A program made the translations under genes and the position numbers. DNA of 12,249 bases from positions 1 to 12,249 of the forward strand of contig CAYZCS010000029.1 of assembly GCA_964476895.1 (NCBI GenBank). Reading direction: 5' to 3'. Below are positions 1 through 5,196 of the stretch, piece after piece. Position 1 is the stretch's first letter; each line of letters begins with the position of its first letter. Under the pieces are notes generated by a model, which saw only the letters and a program-made list of their open reading frames with translations, was not told the DNA's origin and did not search any database. Source of the DNA: JALYJZ01 sp964476895 (GTDB lineage: Bacteria > Patescibacteriota > SICC01).

Positions 1-729
1 GGACTGGTGCCGGTCCTGAAGCGGTGGAACAAGCCGCTGATCGCGTCGGTATCCGGGATCGGAGAAGGCGACAACGAGGAGATGATCGCCGCCTACGACA
101 AGGCCGGCGTGGACATGATCGAGGTGAACCTGTCCTGCCCGAACCTCGCCGGCAAAGGCCAGCTCGGCTACGACTTCGTGGCGTCGCGAAAGATGCTCGA
201 GAACTGCCGGGCCGTAACCAAGCTCCCGCTCGGCGTGAAGCTGCCGCCGTACTTCGACGGCAGCCAGTTCGAGGAGATGGCGACGGTGCTTCGCGAGACG
301 AACGCGGACTTCATCGTGGCGATCAACTCGATCGGCACCGCGCTCGTGATCGATCCGGGGAAGGAAGAGAAGGTGATCGCGCCGAACGGCGGCTATGGCG
401 GACTGGGCGGCGGCTACGTGAAGCCGACGGCGCTTGCCAACGTGCATAAGTTTTACCAACTGCTCGATGGCAAGCTTCCGATCATTGGCGTGGGCGGCGT
501 GGCGTCGGGCACCGATGCGTTCGAACACCTGCTGGCCGGCGCCAGTGCGGTGGGAATCGGGACGGCGTTGGTGAACGAAGGCCCGGCCGTGTTCATGCGG
601 GTCAACCGCGAGCTCGCCGACGTACTGAAGGAGCACGGATACGCCGATCCGGCCGCGGCCCGCGGCAAGCTCAAGGACAAGGCGGGTGTTCCTGCCGAGG
701 GGGCGCCGACCGCCACCCAGGCGCGCTAG
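1..729 (+). CDS. pyrD: Dihydroorotate dehydrogenase, class 1A (5'-truncated by window edge)
   Basis: The reading frame is open from base 1, so the N-terminal part (about 70-80 residues judging from Lactococcus PyrDA, from memory) lies outside the window; 242 residues are visible. The enzyme oxidises dihydroorotate to orotate in pyrimidine synthesis, using FMN in a TIM barrel. The motif NLSCPN (visible residues 43-48) carries the cysteine base typical of class 1 enzymes. GVKLPPYFD, INSIGTALVIDP and GGYVKPTALANV closely follow the soluble class 1A (fumarate-linked) family. GVGGVASGTDAFEHLLAGA and GIGTALVNEGP form the FMN phosphate-binding end. After the usual ending GKLKD there is an extra tail of about 16 residues rich in Ala and Pro. 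The stop codon TAG is also the first half of the likely mnmA -10 box. Family assignment is secure; the electron acceptor is inferred from the subclass. Confidence 0.93.
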   Translation, partial: GLVPVLKRWNKPLIASVSGIGEGDNEEMIAAYDKAGVDMIEVNLSCPNLAGKGQLGYDFVASRKMLENCRAVTKLPLGVKLPPYFDGSQFEEMATVLRETNADFIVAINSIGTALVIDPGKEEKVIAPNGGYGGLGGGYVKPTALANVHKFYQLLDGKLPIIGVGGVASGTDAFEHLLAGASAVGIGTALVNEGPAVFMRVNRELADVLKEHGYADPAAARGKLKDKAGVPAEGAPTATQAR

Positions 730-732
730 AAT
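727..732 (+). promoter_or_regulatory. Putative -10 box of leaderless mnmA promoter
   Basis: TAGAAT matches the TANNNT -10 pattern and is followed by 6 nt (AAGGAC) and then the mnmA ATG at 739, so transcription would begin at or beside the start codon. The AAGGA stretch ends 1 nt before the ATG, too close for a Shine-Dalgarno sequence. No good -35 is visible. The first three bases are the pyrD stop codon. Confidence 0.45.
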
Positions 733-738
733 AAGGAC

Positions 739-1806
739 ATGGACAAGCCCCAGAAGATCGTCGTCGGGATGAGCGGGGGAGTGGATTCCTCCGTGGCCGC
801 CGCGCTGCTCAAGGAGCAGGGGCACGACGTGACCGGCGTCTACATGGAGAACTGGACGGACGGCCGGTTCCAGAAAGGCTGCGCCCAGTGGCCGCGGGAC
901 CGGCGCGACGCCCTGCGGGTGGCCAAGGACATCGGCATCCCGTTCAAGACGGTGAGCTTCGAGGAAGGGTATAAGAAGTCGGTCCTTGATTACTTCTTCT
1001 CGGAATACGCGGCGGGGCGGACGCCGAACCCGGACGTGCTCTGCAACCGCGAGATCAAGTTCGGGATGCTGTTGGCCTGGGCCACGGAGCACGGCTTCGA
1101 AGCCGTGGCGACCGGGCACTATGCCCGCGTGGAACGGTGCGAGGACCACACGCACCTTCGCAAGGGCGTGGATCCGGAGAAGGACCAGTCGTACTTCCTC
1201 TCCCAGCTTTCCCAGGAGCAGCTCTGGCATGCCGAGTTCCCGCTCGGTGAGTGGAAGAAGCACGAGGTGCGCCGGAAGGCGGTGAAGCTCGGCCTGCACG
1301 TGGCGGACAAGCCGGACAGCCAGGGGTTGTGCTTCGTCGGACAGATCGAGATGAAGGAGTTCCTGCAGCAGAAGATCCCGCCGAAGCCGGGCGACGTGCG
1401 AACGCCGGACGGCGAGGTCGTCGGCCGGCACCAGGGCGCGGCGTTCTACACGGTCGGCCAACGCCGCGGCGTCGGGGTAGTGAAGCAGGTGCCGATGTAC
1501 GTGCTGCAGACGGACGTGGAGACGAACACCGTTACCGTGGGGCACGAGCGCGACCTATACGCGCACAAGCTGGCGACGGAGCAGCCGCACTGGGCGATCG
1601 GCGAGGAGCCGGCGGAGCTGGCCGGCGGCGAATGGCGCTGCGAGGTGAGCATCCGCTACCGGATGCAGCCGGCGCCGGCGACGGTCCGCCGCTCGATGAC
1701 GGGCCTGACGATCGAGTTCAACGAGGAACAGCGCGGTCCCACGCCGGGACAGTTCGCGGTGCTGTACGACGGCGACGAGCTGATCGGGAGTGCGGTCATC
1801 AGATAG
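739..1806 (+). CDS. mnmA: tRNA-specific 2-thiouridylase MnmA
   Basis: MnmA adenylates and then thiolates U34 of Glu, Gln and Lys tRNAs in the cytoplasm, taking sulfur from a persulfide relay. The 355-residue length is normal. The N-terminal PP-loop is SGGVDSS (residues 12-18). GRTPNPDVLCN contains the first catalytic cysteine, C102, and SQGLCFVGQ contains the second, C198, matching the C102/C199 pair of E. coli. KDQSYFLSQL (149-158) is the family signature near the tRNA-binding region, and YTVGQRRG (237-244) lies in the C-terminal barrel. The ATG at 739 gives the canonical short N-terminus ahead of the PP-loop. It follows pyrD by 9 nt but appears to have its own leaderless promoter. No cysteine desulfurase gene is visible nearby, so the sulfur donor must be encoded elsewhere. 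Confidence 0.96.
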   Translation: MDKPQKIVVGMSGGVDSSVAAALLKEQGHDVTGVYMENWTDGRFQKGCAQWPRDRRDALRVAKDIGIPFKTVSFEEGYKKSVLDYFFSEYAAGRTPNPDVLCNREIKFGMLLAWATEHGFEAVATGHYARVERCEDHTHLRKGVDPEKDQSYFLSQLSQEQLWHAEFPLGEWKKHEVRRKAVKLGLHVADKPDSQGLCFVGQIEMKEFLQQKIPPKPGDVRTPDGEVVGRHQGAAFYTVGQRRGVGVVKQVPMYVLQTDVETNTVTVGHERDLYAHKLATEQPHWAIGEEPAELAGGEWRCEVSIRYRMQPAPATVRRSMTGLTIEFNEEQRGPTPGQFAVLYDGDELIGSAVIR

Positions 1807-1807
1807 C

Positions 1808-1912
1808 ACGCAAACGCCTGTCACCGGTTCAACGCTACGCCCGGTGCTCCGGACTATTGGGATGCACCTCGCTCATCAGTAAAAGCGTTTCACCAGCGAC
1901 AGACGTTTGCGT
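1808..1912. repeat. Long imperfect inverted repeat (29-bp arms) with nested hairpin
   Basis: Positions 1808-1836 and 1884-1912 are reverse complements at 24 of 29 positions, starting ACGCAAACG and ending CGTTTGCGT. Inside the 47-nt loop a second hairpin pairs 1843-1850 with 1860-1868, with one bulged base. Three of the five arm mismatches would be G-U pairs in RNA from the minus strand. There is no T-run on either side, so it does not look like an intrinsic terminator. The right arm overlaps the first base of the -10 box of the following gene. Confidence 0.7.
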
Positions 1913-1917
1913 ATACT
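1889..1917 (+). promoter_or_regulatory. Putative leaderless promoter of the YtxH-like gene
   Basis: TTCACC (1889-1894), a 17-bp spacer and TATACT (1912-1917) make a plausible vegetative promoter. The ATG at 1925 lies 7 nt after the -10 box, at the expected transcription start. This also argues against a TTG start at 1907, which would lie upstream of the -10. Confidence 0.55.
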
Positions 1918-1924
1918 GGACGCG

Positions 1925-2254
1925 ATGAGTCATAAACACGAATGCAACTGCAAGGACTGCCCGCACAAGCGGTCGGGCGGAGGCGGTTCGGGTTTCGCGG
2001 TCGGCGCCGCGCTTGGTGCCGCGGCCGCGGCGTTCCTGGCTCCGGACAAGGGCGAGAAGACCCGCAAGCAGGCCAAGCAGAAGTTCGAACAGCTGACGCA
2101 GGGCCGGTCGGTGGACGAGATCGTGGCGCAGGTCCGGAAGGCCGCGGACGGCGTGATCGCCGACGTTAAGTCGGCCGCCGAAGAGGGCAAGCAAGAGGCT
2201 GCCAAGGAGCGGCGGCGGGTACTGAAGAACGAACGCGGGCAGAAGCGACGCTAA
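1925..2254 (+). CDS. YtxH-like small membrane protein with Cys/His-rich N-terminus
   Basis: A 109-residue protein of no firmly known function. Residues 3-14 (HKHECNCKDCPH) form a compact cluster of three Cys (7, 9, 12) and three His (3, 5, 14) that could bind a metal. A Gly/Ser linker (17-22) leads to one hydrophobic, Ala-rich segment (about 23-39). The sequence then continues APDKGEKTRKQAKQKFEQL, which fits the YtxH family pattern of a membrane helix followed by AP-x-x-G-x-x-TR and a charged helix. The remainder is a long amphipathic, coiled-coil-like helix ending in a basic tail. YtxH proteins are linked to general stress in Bacillus, but no biochemical role is established. The start at 1925 is chosen from promoter position; an in-frame TTG at 1907 is unlikely. 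The Cys/His extension is unusual for the family as I know it. Confidence 0.8.
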   Translation: MSHKHECNCKDCPHKRSGGGGSGFAVGAALGAAAAAFLAPDKGEKTRKQAKQKFEQLTQGRSVDEIVAQVRKAADGVIADVKSAAEEGKQEAAKERRRVLKNERGQKRR

Positions 2255-2264
2255 CTCGAAAAGC

Positions 2265-2293
2265 CTGACGCCTGCTGCCCGAGCCGGTAAGCT
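2265..2293 (+). promoter_or_regulatory. Putative leaderless promoter of alaS
   Basis: CTGACG (2265-2270, four of six matches to TTGACA), a 17-bp spacer and TAAGCT (2288-2293), then 7 nt to the alaS ATG at 2301. No purine-rich ribosome binding site at usable spacing would be present in the mRNA. Confidence 0.5.
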
Positions 2294-2300
2294 GGGAAGC

Positions 2301-4082
2301 ATGAAAGCCGCCGACATCCGGAACACGTTCCTGAAGTTCTTCGAGGAGCGCGGACATGCGATCATCCCGAGCGCACCAGTGGTGCCGCAGCACGATCCGA
2401 CGGTCCTGTTCACGACCGCGGGCATGCACCCGCTGGTGCCGTATCTGCTCGGCGAGCCGCATCCGGCCGGGAAGCGTCTGGCGGACACCCAGAAGTGCAT
2501 CCGCACCGTGGACATCGACGAGGTCGGCGACGAATCGCACCTCACGTTCTTCGAGATGCTCGGCAACTGGTCGCTCGGCGACTACTTCAAGGAGGAGGCG
2601 ATCGCCTGGAGTTGGGAATTGCTGACCAAAGAGCTCGGGCTGGACCCGTCCCGTATGGCGGTGAGCGTGTTCAAAGGCGATGCCGACGCGCCGAAGGACG
2701 AGGATGCCGCGCAGCTCTGGGAGAAGCAGGGCATTCCGAAAGACCGGGTCTTCTTCTACGGCAAGGAGGACAACTGGTGGGGGCCGGCCGGCGAGACCGG
2801 TCCGTGCGGTCCGGACACGGAGATCTTCTATTGGGTCGGTGATGGTGAGCCGGAATCCGAACCGGCCGAGGATGATCGCTGGCTTGAGGTCTGGAACAAC
2901 GTCTTCATGCAGTACGAGAAGACGGCGGACGGCGCGTTCGAGCCGCTGGCACAGAAGAACGTGGATACCGGCATGGGGCTCGAGCGGCTGGCAGTGGTAC
3001 TGCAAAAGAAACGTAACGTGTATGAGACGGACCTGTTCGTGCCGATCGTCGAGCGGATCCGGAAGCTGTCGAACGTGAAAGAGCGGCATGAAGAGAACCC
3101 GGAACTTGTGCGGGCGGAGCGCATCATCGCCGACCACCTGAAAGCCGCGACGTTCATGATCGCCGACGGCGTGCGGCCGTCCAATACCGACCGTGGCTAC
3201 ATCCTCCGGCGGTTGATCCGCCGGGCAGTCCGGCAAGCGCGGTTACTGAAGATAGAGTATCCGTTCAGCGAATCGGTGGCGGAAACGGTCGTGTCAGAAT
3301 TCAGTGATGCGTATCCGGAGCTGGATCGTGAAGCGAAAACGATTCGCGATGAACTACTCAAGGAAGAGGAGAAGTTCCATAAGTCGCTGACGAAAGGGCT
3401 GCGACACATGGACGGTTTGTTGCAGAAGAAGCAGAAGATCAGCGGCAAAGAAGCGTTCTTTCTCTTCGAAACCTACGGGTTCCCGCTCGAACTCACGATC
3501 GAGGAACTCAGCAAGCATGGTCAGCGGCCGGACGAGGAAACGTTGGCCAAAGAATTCGAATCGGCCCGCAAGGCCCACCAAGAACAATCCCGCGCCGGAG
3601 CCAAACAGAAGTTCTCAGGCGGCCTCGCTGACCATTCCGAGAAAGTCGTCCGGCAGCATACGGCCACGCACCTGCTGCTGGCGGCGTTGCGCGACGTGCT
3701 CGGCGAACAGGTGAAGCAGCGCGGCAGTAACATCACCGCCGAACGGCTCCGCTTCGACTTCTCGCATCCCGAGAAACTCACCGAAGAAGAGCTCAACCAG
3801 GTCGAGGCGCTCGTCAACGAGTGGGTTCGCGAGGACCTGCCGGTGATCCGCAAGGAGATGCCGTGCGAGGAGGCCGAACGGCTCGGCGCGCAGATGGAGT
3901 TCGGCCACAAATACCCGGACATAGTGTCCGTCTACTTCATCGGGGATCCGGAAAGCGTCCGCTCCATGGAATTCTGCGGTGGCCCGCACGTGGAGCACAC
4001 CAGTCAGATCGGCACGTTCACGATCAAGAAGCAGGAATCGGTCGGCGCTGGCGTCCGGCGAATCAAGGCGATCGTTGAGTAG
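2301..4082 (+). CDS. alaS: Alanyl-tRNA synthetase, compact form
   Basis: Charges tRNA-Ala in the cytoplasm and hydrolyses mischarged Ser/Gly-tRNA. The class II catalytic core occupies about residues 1-250: TVLFTTAGMHPLVPYLLG, FFEMLGNWS and GPAGETGPCGPDTEIFYW. The tRNA-recognition segment contains IADGVRPSNTDRGYILRRLIRRAVR (split: IADGVRPSN 287-295, then RGYILRRLIRRAVR 298-311) and ETYGFPLELT (390-399). The editing domain follows almost directly, with all four zinc ligands present: H453 and H457 in HTATH, C559 and H563 in CGGPH. The protein ends at RRIKAIVE (residue 593), where E. coli AlaRS (876 residues) continues. Compared with E. coli it lacks roughly 110 residues of beta-barrel before the editing domain and the whole C-terminal oligomerisation/C-Ala part. 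Clean ends and intact motifs show this is a natural short form, as I recall from CPR genomes, and not a damaged gene. Confidence 0.96.
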   Translation: MKAADIRNTFLKFFEERGHAIIPSAPVVPQHDPTVLFTTAGMHPLVPYLLGEPHPAGKRLADTQKCIRTVDIDEVGDESHLTFFEMLGNWSLGDYFKEEAIAWSWELLTKELGLDPSRMAVSVFKGDADAPKDEDAAQLWEKQGIPKDRVFFYGKEDNWWGPAGETGPCGPDTEIFYWVGDGEPESEPAEDDRWLEVWNNVFMQYEKTADGAFEPLAQKNVDTGMGLERLAVVLQKKRNVYETDLFVPIVERIRKLSNVKERHEENPELVRAERIIADHLKAATFMIADGVRPSNTDRGYILRRLIRRAVRQARLLKIEYPFSESVAETVVSEFSDAYPELDREAKTIRDELLKEEEKFHKSLTKGLRHMDGLLQKKQKISGKEAFFLFETYGFPLELTIEELSKHGQRPDEETLAKEFESARKAHQEQSRAGAKQKFSGGLADHSEKVVRQHTATHLLLAALRDVLGEQVKQRGSNITAERLRFDFSHPEKLTEEELNQVEALVNEWVREDLPVIRKEMPCEEAERLGAQMEFGHKYPDIVSVYFIGDPESVRSMEFCGGPHVEHTSQIGTFTIKKQESVGAGVRRIKAIVE

Positions 4083-4162
4083 GCAAGCCGCGTTGCCTCA
4101 TCTATGCTGAGGTGTCTTATGCGAGATACGTGATGCATGGGACATCGTACTTTCACCCGACG

Positions 4163-4168
4163 AAAGGA
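4163..4168 (+). promoter_or_regulatory. Shine-Dalgarno site of the 135-residue gene
   Basis: AAAGGA lies 5 nt before the ATG at 4174, inside the purine run GAAAGGAAAGG. It is one of only two convincing Shine-Dalgarno sites in the window. An imperfect hairpin (TAC-GATG 4127-4135 with CATC-GTA 4143-4149) precedes it. Confidence 0.6.
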
Positions 4169-4173
4169 AAGGC

Positions 4174-4581
4174 ATGACGGCTGCCGTGGTGGTCACCCAA
4201 GAGCGTAGGTGGGCAAAGCGCATCGTCGACCGGGACGAGCACGCGATCATCGGTGTCGAGGACGCGCTGGCGCGTGGCGTTACGCTCAAGCTTCTCGATC
4301 TCACCGCCGATCAGGTCCAAGAGGCTCGCGTCCAGTACGTCCGGTACGCCTTGATGAAGCGCCTGTTCGACGACAAGAAGGACTTCCTGCACCACCGCCC
4401 CGCTCTCTATCTGGCCCTGGAGGTCGTGCGGCCGGAGGAGGTCTCCGTGCAGAAGGAGCACCTGCTGATCCTGGCCGCAGCGGTCCGCCGCGTCCGTGAG
4501 TCCTGGTCGGATCGGAAAGTGGCGGCGCATCGCAAAATCATCGAGCGTGCCGTCGCGAACTCCCAGCCCGCTGACACATGA
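4174..4581 (+). CDS. Unrecognised 135-residue soluble protein
   Basis: I do not recognise a family. The protein is predicted to be mostly helical and soluble, with no signal peptide, membrane segment or cysteine. Notable stretches are IVDRDEHAIIGVEDALARG (17-35), the Tyr/Arg-rich VQYVRYALMKRLFDDKKDF (53-71) and a C-terminal basic helix, VRRVRESWSDRKVAAHRKI. The charge pattern could suit protein or nucleic-acid contacts, but nothing specific can be claimed. Support for a real gene comes from a good Shine-Dalgarno sequence 5 nt before the ATG, codon use like its neighbours and a strong intrinsic terminator starting 13 nt after the stop. It is 91 nt downstream of alaS, with a possible but weak promoter between them (TATGCT at 4103-4108). 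Unlike most genes here it appears to have a real 5' untranslated region. Confidence 0.75.
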   Translation: MTAAVVVTQERRWAKRIVDRDEHAIIGVEDALARGVTLKLLDLTADQVQEARVQYVRYALMKRLFDDKKDFLHHRPALYLALEVVRPEEVSVQKEHLLILAAAVRRVRESWSDRKVAAHRKIIERAVANSQPADT

Positions 4582-4594
4582 ACCCACGGGCATC

Positions 4595-4634
4595 CCGCCC
4601 CGACATCACACCAGATGCCGGGGCGGTTCTTTTT
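4595..4634 (+). terminator. Strong Rho-independent terminator
   Basis: A 13-position stem (4595-4607 with 4614-4626) has one mismatch and a 6-nt loop (ACACCA). Its GC-rich base is CCGCCCCG pairing with CGGGGCGG, followed directly by TTCTTTTTG. It ends the plus-strand transcript of the 135-residue gene and lies 16 bp beyond the stop of the converging minus-strand gene. The T-run is on the plus side only, so termination is probably one-way. Confidence 0.9.
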
Positions 4635-4642
4635 GTCCGGCA

Positions 4643-5086
4643 TTAATCGTGCAGGGCTATCCGCTCGAACCGCCGCGACGGGAATCGCCCTGCGGCTTGG
4701 GCATACGTCTCCCAGTCCCTGAGCGCCGCGGATGCTCGTTTCTGGTCCCCGAGCATGTCGCGATACAGCCAGCCTACTTCTTGCTGGATTTTGGCGGCGC
4801 GGTCGTAACTCTCGGTATTGACCGCCAACCGGCGGGCTTCCTCGAACAGCGTCAGCGCCGCGTCGAATTTCCCCTCCCGGGTAGCGAATCTACCCAAGGC
4901 GAACAGCCCCTCCAGACGGAATTCGTCCGGCTGGTCATGGGAGGCCAGCTCCTGGGCGATTTCCTCGGCGTGCTCGTAGTCGTGGTTGTGCGTCGCGGCC
5001 CGTATCGCCTCGAGGCACGAGCCGAGCTCTTGTTCCAATGCCGCCACGGCTTCGGCATGCTCGTACGGTTCGGGAGAATGACTCAT
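4643..5086 (-). CDS. TPR-like helical repeat protein
   Basis: A 147-residue soluble, entirely helical protein. The clearest repeat is LEGLFALGRFATREGKFDAA followed by LTLFEEARRLAVN (about 58-90), which has the TPR spacing of large, small and aromatic residues. A second helix pair, DRAAKIQQEVGWLYRDMLGD then QKRASAALRDWETYAQAAGR, follows at about 94-133. An earlier pair, around NHDYEHAEEIAQELASH, may be a degenerate first repeat. TPRs mediate protein-protein contacts; no enzymatic motif is present and the partner is unknown. The gene is divergent from the FtsA-like operon with overlapping promoters, and convergent with the 135-residue gene. No Shine-Dalgarno precedes the ATG; a TACACT box lies 8 nt upstream, suggesting a leaderless message. 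Fold is fairly confident, role is not. Confidence 0.8.
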   Translation of the reverse strand: MSHSPEPYEHAEAVAALEQELGSCLEAIRAATHNHDYEHAEEIAQELASHDQPDEFRLEGLFALGRFATREGKFDAALTLFEEARRLAVNTESYDRAAKIQQEVGWLYRDMLGDQKRASAALRDWETYAQAAGRFPSRRFERIALHD

Positions 5087-5094
5087 AACAACTC

Positions 5095-5123
5095 AGTGTA
5101 TTGTTGGTGGCGCTTCGGTGCAA
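5095..5123 (-). promoter_or_regulatory. Putative promoter of the TPR-like gene
   Basis: Read on the minus strand: TTGCAC (5123-5118), a 17-bp spacer and TACACT (5100-5095), then 8 nt to the ATG at 5086. It physically overlaps the oppositely directed promoter of the FtsA-like operon. Confidence 0.5.
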
Positions 5124-5133
5124 TGAGTACAAT
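5104..5133 (+). promoter_or_regulatory. Putative promoter of the FtsA-like operon
   Basis: TTGGTG (5104-5109), an 18-bp spacer and TACAAT (5128-5133). The expected start point is about 5140, which coincides with a GTG codon beginning an 18-codon ORF. A direct repeat of CAATGAG (5121-5127 and 5130-5136) flanks and overlaps the -10 box and may be an operator. Confidence 0.5.
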
Positions 5134-5135
5134 GA

Positions 5136-5167
5136 GCTGGTGACGGCGAAGCGACACTATCACCAGC
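5136..5167. repeat. Perfect 8-bp inverted repeat at the operon start point
   Basis: GCTGGTGA (5136-5143) and TCACCAGC (5160-5167) are exact reverse complements separated by 16 nt. The left arm spans the predicted transcription start and the GTG codon. It could be a dimeric operator. If transcription begins at 5136 or earlier, it could also form an mRNA hairpin that hides the GTG. Confidence 0.45.
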
Positions 5168-5196
5168 GGCACGAACGGACACCAAACGACAAATGA
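5140..5196 (+). CDS. Putative leaderless 18-codon leader peptide (upstream ORF)
   Basis: Starting at GTG 5140, the frame encodes MTAKRHYHQRHERTPNDK (GTG read as Met) and stops at TGA 5194-5196. The GTG lies exactly 6 nt after the TACAAT box, the same geometry seen for other genes here, so it would be at the mRNA 5' end. The TGA overlaps the ATG of the FtsA-like gene as ATGA. That gene has no Shine-Dalgarno, so the short ORF would deliver ribosomes to it by termination-reinitiation. The peptide is strongly basic and rich in His and Arg. Translation is unproven; the evidence is position, phase and the overlap. It could also be a chance open frame of 18 codons. Confidence 0.4.
   Translation: MTAKRHYHQRHERTPNDK

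Noticed and set aside
733..737. AAGGA before mnmA, and likewise GGAGG before obgE, as Shine-Dalgarno sites
   Set aside because: Both end only 1 nt before the ATG, too close for normal ribosome positioning; they are more likely the short spacer after a -10 box.
1871..1880. CUGAUGAG on the minus-strand RNA, the core of a hammerhead ribozyme
   Set aside because: The required GAAA box and stem III cannot be placed in the right order around it, so the octamer is probably chance.
1808..1912. Integron attC or intrinsic terminator interpretation of the inverted repeat
   Set aside because: No GTTRRRY core at the outer end and no integrase or cassette genes, so not attC; no T-run on either side, so not an intrinsic terminator.
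1907..1924. In-frame TTG as an alternative start of the YtxH-like gene
   Set aside because: It lies upstream of the likely -10 box TATACT (1912-1917), adds only six residues and has no ribosome site.
2166..3236. Long minus-strand open frame opposite alaS (about 350 codons)
   Set aside because: Shadow of alaS; no recognisable motif, and it runs across the alaS promoter into the YtxH-like gene.
4080..4099. AGGCAA-TTGCCT hairpin at the alaS stop codon as a terminator
   Set aside because: Only 6 bp of stem, no following T-run, and the stop codon is inside it.
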